Below are positions 16,654 to 25,543 of a stretch of DNA of 64,000 nt, one piece after another. Source of the stretch: Niveispirillum irakense DSM 11586 (GTDB lineage: Bacteria; Pseudomonadota; Alphaproteobacteria; Azospirillales; Azospirillaceae); assembly GCF_000429645.1 (NCBI RefSeq), contig NZ_KE386934.1:62001-126000 (forward strand), read 5' to 3'. Position 1 is the first letter of the stretch, and each line of letters opens with the position of its first letter. Under the pieces are notes generated by a model. It was not told where the DNA came from and did no database searches. It was given only the letters and a program-made list of their open reading frames with translations. A program made the translations under genes and the position numbers.

Positions 16654-18450
16654 ATGACCAGTTACAACGCCCCGATCCGGGATATGCGCTTCACCCTCAC
16701 CCACGTTGTCGGGCTGGATCAGGTGGCCACGCTGCCAGGGTTTGACGTGGTAACGCCCGATCTGGCCGACCAGGTGCTGGAGGAAGCGGGCAAGCTGGCC
16801 CGCGATGTACTGGCGCCGTTGAACTGGGTTGGCGATCAGGAAGGGGCGACACTGGAGAATGGGGCCGTGCGCACGGCCACGGGCTTCCGTGACGCCTATT
16901 GGAAATATGTGGAAGGCGGCTGGAACGCCGTCCCCTTTGATCCGGATTATGGTGGGCAGGGCCTGCCCTGGACGCTGGCCTTGCCGATCCAGGAGATGTG
17001 GACGTCTGCCAACATGTCCTTCTCGCTCTGCCCCATGCTCAATCAGGGTGCAGTGGAACTATTGACCATCCACGGGTCTGAAGAACAGAAAAAGACCTAT
17101 CTGGAAAAGCTGATCAGCGGCGAATGGACCGGCACCATGAATCTGACGGAGCCGCAGGCCGGCTCCGACGTTGGTGCGGTCCGCACCAAGGCGGTGCCGC
17201 AGGGTGATGGCACTTATCTGATCACCGGCCAGAAGATTTTCATCACGTTTGGTGAGCATGATTTCACCAACAATATCGTCCATCTGGTGCTGGCCCGGAC
17301 CCCGACAGCACCAGCGGGCATCAAGGGCATCAGCCTGTTCGTCGTGCCGAAATTCATGGTGAATGCGGACGGGACCCTGGGTGACCGCAACGATCTGCGC
17401 TGCTCCGGCCTGGAACACAAGATGGGCATCCATGCCAGCCCGACCGCTGTCATGTCCTATGGTGATAATGGCGGTGCCATCGGGTATCTGGTGGGCGAGG
17501 AAAATCGCGGCATTGAGTATATGTTCACCATGATGAACAATGCCCGCCTGGGCGTTGGACTGCAGGGTGTGGCTATTGCCGAGCGCGCCTATCAACAGGC
17601 GGTGGACTATGCCAAGGGGCGTGTGCAAAGCCGGGCCTTGACAGGTAAAGACCCTGCCCCGGTCACCATCATCAACCATCCGGATGTTCGCCGGATGCTG
17701 CTGACGATGAAATCGCAGATCGAGGCGGCGCGCGCTTTGGCCTATTATACCGCCGCCGCACTGGATAATGCCCACCATAATCCCGACCGGGACGCGGCGC
17801 GTAAGGCGGCTGCCCTGAACGACCTGCTGACCCCCATCACCAAAGCCTGGTGTACCGATCTGGGTGTTGAGCTTTCCAGCCTGGGCGTACAGGTCCATGG
17901 CGGGATGGGCTTTATTGAGGAGACCGGCGCCGCCCAGCATTATCGGGACGCCCGCATTGCCCCGATTTATGAAGGCACCAACGGTATCCAGGCCAATGAT
18001 CTGGTGTTCCGCAAGCTGCTGCGGGATGGCGGCAGTGCCGCGCAGACACTCATCGCGGAAATGCGGGCGGTGGCGACGGAAGCCAGGAACGGGCCGGGGG
18101 ATGATCTGGAAACCATCGGCCAGCGTCTGGAAGAAGCGATCGTCGCACTGGAGACGGCCACGGCTTGGGTACTGGATACTGGTAAGTCGGATCTTTCCGC
18201 CGTTGCCGGCGGTGCTGTCCATTATCTCCGTCTATTTGGCATCACCATTGGTGGCTTCCTGACGGCCAAAGGCATGATCGCCGCGCAGGACCTTCTGCGC
18301 CAGCGGGGGGCCGATACCAGCTTCCTGGATGGTAAGATGATCACCGGCCGCTTCTATGCCGACCAGATCCTGCCATTGACCGCAGGGCTGGTTGCACCGA
18401 TCACCGCAGGTCATCGCAGCATCATGGCCTTGGGCGAAGATCAGTTCTGA
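16654..18450 (+). CDS. Acyl-CoA dehydrogenase, long form (DmdC/FadE-like)
   Basis: A 598-residue flavoenzyme. The N-terminal extension, the FAD-binding segment (MNLTEPQAGSDVGAVRTKA), the central domain, the helical core with QVHGGMGFIEETGAAQHYRD and IAPIYEGTNGIQA, and a C-terminal extra domain are typical of the roughly 600-residue acyl-CoA dehydrogenases in many proteobacteria. Some members oxidise 3-methylmercaptopropionyl-CoA (DmdC), others medium or long acyl-CoAs; the sequence alone does not settle it. The catalytic glutamate is expected in the YEGTNGI segment. The ATG at 16654 has a good ribosome site. No other beta-oxidation gene is adjacent. Confidence 0.93.
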   Translation: MTSYNAPIRDMRFTLTHVVGLDQVATLPGFDVVTPDLADQVLEEAGKLARDVLAPLNWVGDQEGATLENGAVRTATGFRDAYWKYVEGGWNAVPFDPDYGGQGLPWTLALPIQEMWTSANMSFSLCPMLNQGAVELLTIHGSEEQKKTYLEKLISGEWTGTMNLTEPQAGSDVGAVRTKAVPQGDGTYLITGQKIFITFGEHDFTNNIVHLVLARTPTAPAGIKGISLFVVPKFMVNADGTLGDRNDLRCSGLEHKMGIHASPTAVMSYGDNGGAIGYLVGEENRGIEYMFTMMNNARLGVGLQGVAIAERAYQQAVDYAKGRVQSRALTGKDPAPVTIINHPDVRRMLLTMKSQIEAARALAYYTAAALDNAHHNPDRDAARKAAALNDLLTPITKAWCTDLGVELSSLGVQVHGGMGFIEETGAAQHYRDARIAPIYEGTNGIQANDLVFRKLLRDGGSAAQTLIAEMRAVATEARNGPGDDLETIGQRLEEAIVALETATAWVLDTGKSDLSAVAGGAVHYLRLFGITIGGFLTAKGMIAAQDLLRQRGADTSFLDGKMITGRFYADQILPLTAGLVAPITAGHRSIMALGEDQF

Positions 18451-18471
18451 TCACCGCCTTTAAGACATGAA

Positions 18472-18503
18472 AAAGCCGCCGGCCCGAATGGACCGGCGGC
18501 TTT
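18472..18503. terminator. Bidirectional terminator after the acyl-CoA dehydrogenase gene
   Basis: Perfect arms AAAGCCGCCGG / CCGGCGGCTTT flank a ten-base loop. A and T runs at either end let it serve both this gene and the convergent gene at 18529. Confidence 0.85.
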
Positions 18504-18528
18504 CCTATTCACGCCAGAATGGCTGTTA

Positions 18529-19122
18529 TTACTGCTGCTTGATCGTCCCTTCTTCCGGATCGATCATCACAGTGACCCAGTTGCCATCGCTGGTCTTTGC
18601 CTCGGTCTTATATCCATTCCCTTCGCGGGTGAATTCCTTGAATTCGGCAAAGCCCAGCGTGTTGAAGCGGTTCAGCAACTGCGTGCTGACCGCAGCCGTC
18701 TTTTGCCGCTCGCTGCCACTCACCTCGTCGGGATTGACCTCTGCCAGAACCTGCGGCTGACCGTTCGTGGTGTCAGACGCCGTGGTGCTGGTGGTGGCGT
18801 CCATGCCGCCAGATGCAGCGGTGTTCGTGCCGGGTTCCTCCGTCGCGCCCATGGTGCTGGGCTGCCCCTGATCGGCCAGACGGCCGCCGGAGTCGGGATC
18901 GGTGGGGGACGTGGTCATCCCGGTCATACCGGTATCAGCCGGCATCGGCGCGGTTGCAGGATCCCCCGGCATCACCGGCGGGGACATCGGATCGTGCGGC
19001 ATTGCGCCCGGTTGGGTCATGCTGGTGTCCGTCCCGGTGGCGGACTGTGCCAACGCAGCACCGGAAAGGGCCGTGGAGCCCAGCAGCAAGCAGGCTGTGA
19101 TGGCGGCAAAACGGGTTTTCAT
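18529..19122 (-). CDS. Secreted hypothetical protein with low-complexity region and PepSY-like end
   Basis: A 197-residue protein starting at the ATG at 19122 (GGAGAAA just before it). A signal peptide (about residues 1-25, ending ALA-Q) is followed by a roughly 90-residue stretch rich in Met, Pro, Thr, Gly and Asp, with repeats of MP.DP and PGDP type, and then by a folded C-terminal 70 residues ending in GNWVTVMIDPEEGTIKQQ. The end resembles a single PepSY-type strand-helix unit, though this is tentative. It is probably periplasmic or envelope-associated. I do not recognise the family. Confidence 0.7.
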   Translation of the reverse strand: MKTRFAAITACLLLGSTALSGAALAQSATGTDTSMTQPGAMPHDPMSPPVMPGDPATAPMPADTGMTGMTTSPTDPDSGGRLADQGQPSTMGATEEPGTNTAASGGMDATTSTTASDTTNGQPQVLAEVNPDEVSGSERQKTAAVSTQLLNRFNTLGFAEFKEFTREGNGYKTEAKTSDGNWVTVMIDPEEGTIKQQ

Positions 19123-19316
19123 GACGTTTCTCCATCTGGTCAGCATCAAAAGCTTCGGGAAGGGAACGGCGCGCAGGCCCCATGGTTCCCCTCCCCCCCC
19201 GGCAGACCCACGAATGTCATAGACCTATTTTCTTTTTCGTCCTTACAGGCGGCTGGATGGACTTTGCCGTCAAGCCTGCCCTAATGGGCAGTGAACCAAT
19301 GGCGGAGACCGGAACG

Positions 19317-19523
19317 ATGAGTGAGTTACCCGTGGAAACCTTGCGGGCATTGGCCGTCAAGATCGCCACTTCTTACACGCGCGCGAACCCGATGCCGGTA
19401 GACGCGATACCCGGCGTTATCCAATCCGCCTATCAGGGATTGATCCGCTGCGTGCAGCCGCCAGCGCCGCCGCCCCAGCCGGCCGGCCGGACAGGACGTG
19501 GCAGGCGGCGCGCCGTGCGTTGA
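19317..19523 (+). CDS. Short MucR-like protein lacking the zinc finger
   Basis: A 68-residue protein from the ATG at 19317 (an in-frame ATG at 19299 is an alternative). The first half (LRALAVKIATSYTRANPMPV) followed by a segment like DAIPGVIQSAYQGL closely resembles the N-terminal oligomerisation region of the MucR/Ros regulators of alphaproteobacteria. The C2H2 zinc finger that normally follows is absent; instead the protein ends in a proline stretch and an Arg-rich tail (RTGRGRRRAVR). It may be a truncated paralogue, or a dominant-negative or partner form that mixes with full MucR. Confidence 0.6.
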   Translation: MSELPVETLRALAVKIATSYTRANPMPVDAIPGVIQSAYQGLIRCVQPPAPPPQPAGRTGRGRRRAVR

Positions 19524-19627
19524 TGTTCGGGGAAAATCAACGCCGGGGAACATCTCTATCAGGGTCTGCGTTTCTGCCGTGACGATGCCGCTGATCGCGG
19601 GCCGCATCGAACGATGGGAGGCATGAC

Positions 19628-19792
19628 ATGCTGTATTGGGCGTTGATATTCTTCATCGTGGCCCTGGTGGCCGGTGTACTGGGTTTTGGCGGTATCTCTT
19701 CCGCATCTGCGGGTATCGCCCAGATCCTGTTCTTTATTTTCCTGGTGATCTTCATTGTGTCGCTGATCATGGGCGCCGTCCGCCGGCGTTGA
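19628..19792 (+). CDS. DUF1328 (YtjA-type) small membrane protein
   Basis: A 54-residue protein, [20 protein letters not shown] and on to VRRR, with two hydrophobic segments around a [12 protein letters not shown] turn. This pattern is diagnostic of the DUF1328/UPF0391 family of tiny inner-membrane proteins, often stress-induced in alphaproteobacteria. A strong GGAGG lies about nine bases before the ATG. It is followed by a terminator. The function of the family is unknown; proximity to an ECF sigma factor agrees with a stress role. Confidence 0.9.
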   Translation: MLYWALIFFIVALVAGVLGFGGISSASAGIAQILFFIFLVIFIVSLIMGAVRRR

Positions 19793-19813
19793 TCCACACA
19801 CAAGAAGCACAGG

Positions 19814-19852
19814 AAAAGGGCGGGCCCGGATCACATCCGGCCCGCCCTTTTC
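19814..19852. terminator. Terminator after the DUF1328 gene
   Basis: A long GC stem (AAAAGGGCGGGC against GCCCGCCCTTTT, extended towards the loop with one bulge) and a short loop; the T-run is part of the arm. It can work in both directions. Confidence 0.85.
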
Positions 19853-19896
19853 ACATCTGCCCTGTCCTTCCAGCCCTGGGCCACGGCGGAATAGAA

Positions 19897-19927
19897 AATG
19901 GGTGGCAGCCAGAGGCCACCACCCATT
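19897..19927 (-). terminator. Hairpin downstream of the ECF sigma factor gene
   Basis: Nine-base arms AATGGGTGG / CCACCCATT flank a 13-base loop. On the minus strand it is followed by TTTTC, about 35 bases after the sigma factor stop, so it is a plausible terminator for that gene. Confidence 0.6.
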
Positions 19928-19963
19928 CGCTTACATGAAATTTTTTGAAGTTTAGATGCGGGC

Positions 19964-20584
19964 TCAGGCGGTGCCGCGCACATCATCCTCGTCATCCGCC
20001 ATGCCGCCTTCCATAAGGGCACGCAGGGCGCGGCGGCCACGGGACAGGCGGGACTTCACCGTACCGATGGACACTTTCATGATATCGGCGGCTTCGGCAT
20101 AGGAAATACCTTCCAGGCCGATCAGCAGCACCACCTCGCGCTGTTCACGCGGCAGCTTCGACAGGGCGCGGCGCAGGTCCCGTACTTCCAGGCGAGAGAA
20201 CTGTGACCCATGGGCGCTGCCCAGACCCGCCTGCGCCTCGCCATCAATATCCACGAAGGTTTGCTTGCGGCGGACACCATTGATGTGAAGGTTGCGCAGG
20301 ATGGTGAACAACCATGCGCGCAGATTGGTGCCAGGCTGCCACAAGTGCAGACGGGTCAGTGCACGCTCCAGGCATTCCTGCACCAGATCATCGGCCAGCG
20401 ACATGTCGCGGACCATGCCCCGGGCAAACCGGCGCAGACGGGGAATTTCCTGTTCGATCTGCGCGATCACCGCCGCATGATTCTGCTGCTCACGGGAAGC
20501 GGCAGGCGCTTCGGCCACCGTGTCCAGAGCGCCGATGCCCACGGACATCACCTTATCTTCCATCGTTTGCATCTGGCGAGACAT
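19964..20584 (-). CDS. ECF-type RNA polymerase sigma factor, orphan
   Basis: A 206-residue sigma-70 family protein with region 2 (RFARGMVRDMSLADDLVQEC and on) and region 4 (LPREQREVVLLIGLEGISYA and the helix-turn-helix AADIMKVSIGTVKSRLSRGR). The ATG at 20584 has AGGGAGA just before it; the frame is open upstream to 20677. Many alphaproteobacterial stress sigma factors (EcfG/RpoE types) sit beside NepR, PhyR or a zinc anti-sigma factor, but none is encoded next to this one. It should direct RNA polymerase to stress promoters; how it is held inactive is not visible. Its acidic tail (DDEDDVRG) is unusual. Confidence 0.88.
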   Translation of the reverse strand: MSRQMQTMEDKVMSVGIGALDTVAEAPAASREQQNHAAVIAQIEQEIPRLRRFARGMVRDMSLADDLVQECLERALTRLHLWQPGTNLRAWLFTILRNLHINGVRRKQTFVDIDGEAQAGLGSAHGSQFSRLEVRDLRRALSKLPREQREVVLLIGLEGISYAEAADIMKVSIGTVKSRLSRGRRALRALMEGGMADDEDDVRGTA

Positions 20585-21085
20585 CGCTGTTCTCCCTTTG
20601 ATATCCCGTTGTTCATGAAACCAAGTATAGGGAAGAGATGATCGGATTGCAGACACGATTAAGTTACATCCGATCAATCAATCGTCATATGGACGGATAG
20701 GTTCGGAAATATGACCTCCGGTCCTTCAGTCACATATCGGTCTTAAAACCGGGAGACGATCACCTTCACTACCGTATGGATCAGTGGATAGCCCCGATAA
20801 TCCCAAGCGTTATTGTCATGAATGTGGCACCAATCCTTGAATTAACAGACTATTAAGCATATTTCACTCGACCTACCCCCCATCCGCCTGGCCGTAGAAC
20901 GGTCTATGACAGGCGCCCGACACCTGTTCAGAGGTGTAATCCCCACTTCTGAGAAGCGCTTTTCCCCATACGTCCGCATAGGCAAAAATTAACCATTTAC
21001 TCTTCACTTGCAGCTTAGGATCGAACGGCGAATAACAATCAGCGCCCGCGCTAAATTGGCGGGCATCCGTCCGAGGATTTGGTTT
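20585..21085. other. 501-base divergent intergenic region, no gene seen
   Basis: It lies between the ECF sigma gene and the GT2 gene and is clearly more AT-rich than its surroundings. I found no convincing open frame, tRNA or strong hairpin, and no clear GGAAC-type stress promoter before the sigma gene. It must hold both promoters. Confidence 0.5.
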
Positions 21086-22138
21086 ATGGTGCCGCCCTCA
21101 TTTGACAGCATCCGTCCGGTGACCCTGCGCCCGCAGAACGAGGCCACCGTCCTTTCCATTGTGCTGCCCATGTTCAACGAGGCGGCCAACATCCAGCCTT
21201 TATTCGCCCGGTTGCAGCCGGTGCTGGAGAAGTTGGGTGTACCTTATGAAGTCGTATGCGTTGATGATGGATCACGCGATGACACCTGGGCCGTTCTGCA
21301 GGCCACCCAGGTGGCCAATCCGCGTGTCCGCGCTGTGCGTTTCAGCCGGAATTTCGGTAAGGAAATGGCCATGACAGCCGGCCTGCGCCACGCCTCTGGG
21401 CGGGCGGTCGTGCTGATGGACAGCGATCTCCAGCACCCGCCAGAAGTGATCGAGGAATTTTACGCCCAATGGCAGGCCGGCGCGCAGGTGGTCTATGGCG
21501 TCCGCCGCAGCCGGGATACAGACCCGCCCCTGCGGCGTTGGTTTACCCGCCGCTTCTATTCCCTGCTGGACAGTATGTCGGAGGTACCCCTGCCCCGCGA
21601 TGCCGGTGATTTCCGCCTGATGGATCGCGCCGTCATTGATGTGCTGAACCAGATGGACGAGCGGACGCGGTTCATGAAAGGGCTTTATAGCTGGGTTGGT
21701 TTCCGCCAGGTGGCCGTCCCATTTGACACGGCGGCGCGCCATGCCGGGGAAACCAGTTTCAGCCCCTGGCGCCTGTTCCGCTTCGCCCTGGATGGTATCG
21801 TCTCTTTCTCCACGCTACCCCTGCGCGTCTGGTCCTGGCTAGGGCTTGCCGTGGCGTTGATCGCAGTGCTTTATGGCACGGTTATTCTGGTAAAGACGTT
21901 ATTGTTTGGCATCGACGTGCCGGGCTATGCCTCTTTGATGCTGGCGACGCTGTTCCTGGGGGGCGTGCAATTGATTTGCCTTGGTGTGCTTGGGGATTAT
22001 CTGGGCCGCGTTTTCACTGAAGTGAAGCGGCGTCCGCTTTATCTGGTGGCTGAACAGATCGGTTTCCCGGCCGAGGAGGCACGGGCTGAAAATAACAGCC
22101 AGCCGCCGGTGACAGAATTCCGTTCCTGCGCCTCTTGA
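21086..22138 (+). CDS. Family 2 glycosyltransferase, GtrB/DPM1-like polyprenyl-phosphate sugar synthase
   Basis: A 350-residue enzyme with an N-terminal GT-A domain: SIVLPMFNEAANI, VDDGS at 59-63 (nucleotide binding) and DSDLQHPPE at 112-120 (metal-binding DxD-like), then two C-terminal membrane helices (about 240-310). This layout is that of GtrB/ArnC-type enzymes that load a sugar on undecaprenyl phosphate at the inner face of the membrane. The next gene, which overlaps it, encodes a GT-C-type membrane glycosyltransferase that would use the lipid-linked sugar. The ATG at 21086 has CGAGGA before it. The sugar transferred is unknown. Confidence 0.9.
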   Translation: MVPPSFDSIRPVTLRPQNEATVLSIVLPMFNEAANIQPLFARLQPVLEKLGVPYEVVCVDDGSRDDTWAVLQATQVANPRVRAVRFSRNFGKEMAMTAGLRHASGRAVVLMDSDLQHPPEVIEEFYAQWQAGAQVVYGVRRSRDTDPPLRRWFTRRFYSLLDSMSEVPLPRDAGDFRLMDRAVIDVLNQMDERTRFMKGLYSWVGFRQVAVPFDTAARHAGETSFSPWRLFRFALDGIVSFSTLPLRVWSWLGLAVALIAVLYGTVILVKTLLFGIDVPGYASLMLATLFLGGVQLICLGVLGDYLGRVFTEVKRRPLYLVAEQIGFPAEEARAENNSQPPVTEFRSCAS

Positions 22139-23787
22139 CCACGCCACCCGTGACCATCACCGAAAACAAGGCGCGCCGCGTGTCATCCGGTCATTTCTGG
22201 GACGGTGTGTCCCAATGGCTGGTGATTGCGGCGTTGCTGCTGGTTGCCGTCAGTTTCAAACATTACGGCATCACCTGGGATGAACCGCTGCACCTGGAAA
22301 ATGGCTGGCGGGCGTTGGACTGGTATTTGTCCATGGGCAAAGACCAGTCGGTTCTCACCTTCCAGAATCTCTATCTCTATGGCGCGCTCTATGATGTCCT
22401 CGTCTCCCTGGCGGGGATCGCGCTGCCCTTCGATATCTATGAAAGTCGCCGGCTGATTGGCGGCCTGATCGGGGTCTTGGGTTTGATCGCGGTCCACCGT
22501 CAAGCCCGCGCGCTGGCAGGCCCCCGTGCCGGGGCTTTGGCCATCCTGCTGCTGTTGCTGACACCGGAATGGATGGGGCAGGCCTTTGCCAATCCCAAGG
22601 ATATACCCTTTGCCACCGCCGCCGCCTGGGCCGGGCTGGCGCAGATCCGCCTGCTGCGGGAACTGCCGCGGCCATCGGCGGGGGCGTTGTTCGGCTATGG
22701 GCTGGCTGTTGGCTGTGCGTTGGGCATAAGGGTAGGCGGGGTCATCCTGTTCATGCCCCTGGCCATCGGCGCCCTGGTCTGGCTGTATCAGCGCTGCAGG
22801 CTGGAAGGACTGTCCGATGGCGGACGCCAGGGGCTTGGTGCAGCGGCGCGGCTGCTGCCGGCTTTCCTGCTGGCCTGGATGGTCATGATCGCCGCCTGGC
22901 CCTGGGCACAGATGGCCCCCTTCACCCGACCATTTGAGGCATTGGCCAGCTTTTCCCATTTCCCGCTGCGGTTCAGCTTCCTGTTCGCAGGCCAGACGCT
23001 GGTTACCACCGACCTGCCCTGGTGGTATGTGCCGACAGCCTTCGCCGTCAAACTGCCCGAAGTGACCCTTCTGGGCTTGGCCGCAGCGCTGGTGCTGGGC
23101 GGCCGGGCCCTGATACGGGAAAAAAGTGCGGCCCTGACACCGGAGCGCACCGGCCTCGCCGCCTTTATCCTGCTGCCGCCACTGGTCGTCATCATAACTG
23201 GCGCCGTGCTTTATGACGGTATCCGCCATCTGCTGTTCATCATGCCAATGCTGACCGTCGCCGCCGCCCTGGGGCTGGACAAGGCTGTCGCGGTCATGGA
23301 AGGGCGTTTACAGGGGCGGACACGCGAGACAAAGGCCGCGCTGGCCGGGCTACTGGCCCTCTGGGCTGGCTGGCAGGGGTCGGTCATGGTCCGCCTGCAC
23401 CCCTATGAAGCGATCTGGTATAATAGCTTGGCAGGTGGAGTATCAGGCGCCAAGGACCGGTTCGAATTGGATTATTGGGGCACGGCCCTCTCGGAAGCCG
23501 CTTCCCGTCTGCGTGACCGGATTGTGACGGAGGAAGGCTCCCCAGCTTTGGCTTGGCCTTACCGGGTCCGCATCTGCGGTCCTTCGGAATCAGCGCTCTA
23601 TTACCTGCCGCCCCGCTGGCAGGCACCGCCGGATGGCAAGGGCGGCGCCGATTTTTATATTTCCTTCACCCGCCATGCCTGCGCCGACGCACCGGCCGGA
23701 AAGGAATTGCTGCGGGTGGAACGGATGGGGGCGACCCTGGCCTATGTACTGGATTTGCGGGCGACGCGGAACAGGGTGGCACCATAA
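22135..23787 (+). CDS. Multi-spanning GT-C glycosyltransferase (ArnT/PMT-like)
   Basis: A 550-residue membrane protein with about ten to eleven hydrophobic segments. The first periplasmic loop carries ITWDEPLHLENG, whose Asp-Glu pair is the expected catalytic/metal site of GT-C enzymes, and a second signature, NPKDIPFATAA, follows further on. It starts at TTG (22135), overlapping the stop of the GT2 gene by four bases, so the two are translationally coupled. Together they should build a polyprenyl-linked sugar and transfer it to an acceptor (lipid A, protein or polysaccharide) outside the membrane. The acceptor is not determinable here. Confidence 0.85.
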   Translation: MTTPPVTITENKARRVSSGHFWDGVSQWLVIAALLLVAVSFKHYGITWDEPLHLENGWRALDWYLSMGKDQSVLTFQNLYLYGALYDVLVSLAGIALPFDIYESRRLIGGLIGVLGLIAVHRQARALAGPRAGALAILLLLLTPEWMGQAFANPKDIPFATAAAWAGLAQIRLLRELPRPSAGALFGYGLAVGCALGIRVGGVILFMPLAIGALVWLYQRCRLEGLSDGGRQGLGAAARLLPAFLLAWMVMIAAWPWAQMAPFTRPFEALASFSHFPLRFSFLFAGQTLVTTDLPWWYVPTAFAVKLPEVTLLGLAAALVLGGRALIREKSAALTPERTGLAAFILLPPLVVIITGAVLYDGIRHLLFIMPMLTVAAALGLDKAVAVMEGRLQGRTRETKAALAGLLALWAGWQGSVMVRLHPYEAIWYNSLAGGVSGAKDRFELDYWGTALSEAASRLRDRIVTEEGSPALAWPYRVRICGPSESALYYLPPRWQAPPDGKGGADFYISFTRHACADAPAGKELLRVERMGATLAYVLDLRATRNRVAP

Positions 23788-23827
23788 TGCCACCCCTGCC
23801 CCACAACACCAACCAGCCGCCGGCCAA

Positions 23828-25354
23828 TCAGGCCAGCGCGATCTGAGGCCGGTAAGGTACCCGGTCGCCATTCTCGTCCGACTGCAAGTGCAAAAGCGGC
23901 GCATCCACACGGCCCATGACCCGCGCCCCAGCAGGGGACAGGCGGATCAGTTCCGCTTCTTCCGTCACCAGGGCCGCCTCGCAGCCCGCAGCGCGGGCCA
24001 GACGCGCATGGGCGGTCAGGTGCATTTCCGTGCCATGGACCGGCAGGGCAAAGCGCGGCCGCACCAGGGCATAAAGCTCCCTCAGCTCATTGGCGCCAGG
24101 ATGGCCGGAGACATGCAGCGGCATGCCGCCCATCAACTCGTGCCCCATCAGCACTTCCACGCCGCGCGCCCGCAACTGGGAAACGACCTTATCGACCGCC
24201 TCCTCATTACCGGGAATGACGCGGGCGGAGATCACGACCGTATCACCAGCCCCGAAGGACGGGAAACGACGGTCGCCGCGGGCGAGGCGGGCCAATGCCG
24301 CCCGTTCCTCACCCTGACCGCCGGTGCAGATCATGGCCACTTCCTTGCGGTCCAAACCGCGCAGATGCGACGGCTCCGACAGGAATTCCGGCACACCCTC
24401 CAGCAGGCCCAGCGACCGGGCCACCGCCTCGGAATTGCGCATGGAGCGACCGGCGAGCGCCACCTTGCGGCCAGCCCCAACCGCGGCCACGGCTGCCGAA
24501 GCAACGCGGGCAACATTGGTGGCAAAGCAGCAGATGGCAATCTGCCCCTTACGGGTGGCGAACAGTTTCTGGAATGCCTGACGCACCTGCCCTTCGGAGG
24601 TGACCGGCAAATCCTTGTGCGCATTGGTACTGTCGCACAGCATGGCCAGCACACCGGCATCACCAATGCGGCGCAGCTTGTCGAAATCCGTCGGCTGGCC
24701 GATCATCGGCTCCGGGTCGAACTTCCAGTCGCCGGTATGCAGCACGGTGCCAGCCGTCGTCGTCACGGCCAGGGCCACCGGCTCCGGCACGGAGTGGGTC
24801 AGGCGCACCGTCTCGATGGCGAAGGGGCCGATGCTGAAGCTGGAGCCGACATCAAACCGGTTCAGCGTCACCGCATCCAGCGTGTCCTGCTCCGCCAGCC
24901 GGCGGGAAATCATCCCCAGCGCGAAAGGCGTGGCCCAGATGGGGGCATTCAGCGCATGCGGCCATAACCGGTCGATAGCACCGATATGGTCTTCATGGGC
25001 GTGCGTGATGACAAGGCCCAGCAGCCGATCCTGGATCGGGGCGAGGAAGCCCGGATCGGGGACAATGGCGTCCACACCCTCATGCCCCTCATCGGGGAAG
25101 GAGATACCGGCATCCACCAGTATCCAGGCGCCGGCATGGCCATAGAGGGTCCAGTTCATGCCAATGCGACCAAGGCCGCCCAAAGGCACAACCAGGATTT
25201 CCGCCTCGCCCGGAACAGGCCAGCGGGAGCCGAATTCGTTATATCGTTGGAAAGGGATGACGTTGCCGCCACCCGGCTTCTTGTCCGTCACGGGGCCTGA
25301 AGGGGCGGTGGCGGTTGCGTCCGCATGTGCGGCGCCGATCAAATCTTCTTTCAT
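23828..25354 (-). CDS. rnj: Ribonuclease J
   Basis: About 508 residues from the ATG at 25354 (the frame is open to 25393). A beta-lactamase fold with the metal-binding motif HAHEDH (118-123), the beta-CASP domain (CFATNVARV and CTGGQGEERAAL regions) and a C-terminal PVHGTEMHL segment identify RNase J, an exo- and endonuclease for mRNA turnover and rRNA 5'-end processing, used by alphaproteobacteria alongside RNase E. The N-terminal 35 residues are a low-complexity extension. It converges on the GT-C gene and stands alone; no ribosome site is obvious. Confidence 0.93.
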   Translation of the reverse strand: MKEDLIGAAHADATATAPSGPVTDKKPGGGNVIPFQRYNEFGSRWPVPGEAEILVVPLGGLGRIGMNWTLYGHAGAWILVDAGISFPDEGHEGVDAIVPDPGFLAPIQDRLLGLVITHAHEDHIGAIDRLWPHALNAPIWATPFALGMISRRLAEQDTLDAVTLNRFDVGSSFSIGPFAIETVRLTHSVPEPVALAVTTTAGTVLHTGDWKFDPEPMIGQPTDFDKLRRIGDAGVLAMLCDSTNAHKDLPVTSEGQVRQAFQKLFATRKGQIAICCFATNVARVASAAVAAVGAGRKVALAGRSMRNSEAVARSLGLLEGVPEFLSEPSHLRGLDRKEVAMICTGGQGEERAALARLARGDRRFPSFGAGDTVVISARVIPGNEEAVDKVVSQLRARGVEVLMGHELMGGMPLHVSGHPGANELRELYALVRPRFALPVHGTEMHLTAHARLARAAGCEAALVTEEAELIRLSPAGARVMGRVDAPLLHLQSDENGDRVPYRPQIALA

Positions 25355-25450
25355 AGGTGGTTGAGATATGATCGGCGCCGGCCCTTCTGTCAACCACCAT
25401 ACTGCACCTGCGAATGCAGGGCAGCCAAACGGCTGGAACAGCCTGTTTTA

Positions 25451-25485
25451 CCAGTCCCCGGTGAGTAGCACTCACCGGGAACTGG
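25451..25485. repeat. Imperfect inverted repeat upstream of rnj
   Basis: Arms of about 15 bases (CCAGTcCCCGGTGAGT and its complement with one mismatch) surround a three-to-four-base loop. No T-run follows on either strand. It may be a 3'-end hairpin of the PhnB-like gene transcript or part of the rnj leader. Confidence 0.5.
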
Positions 25486-25543
25486 CTCGGCAGCGTAGCC
25501 AAACCAGCGGATGCTGGCGCCGGCGATTGAGGCGCAGGAAAGA

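Noticed and set aside
19537-19834. Minus-strand frames over the DUF1328 gene
   Set aside because: The plus-strand 54-residue frame has a clear family signature and ribosome site; the opposite frames have neither.
25239-25502. Short plus- and minus-strand frames around the rnj start
   Set aside because: They overlap the rnj N-terminus in other frames and have no ribosome site or known domain.
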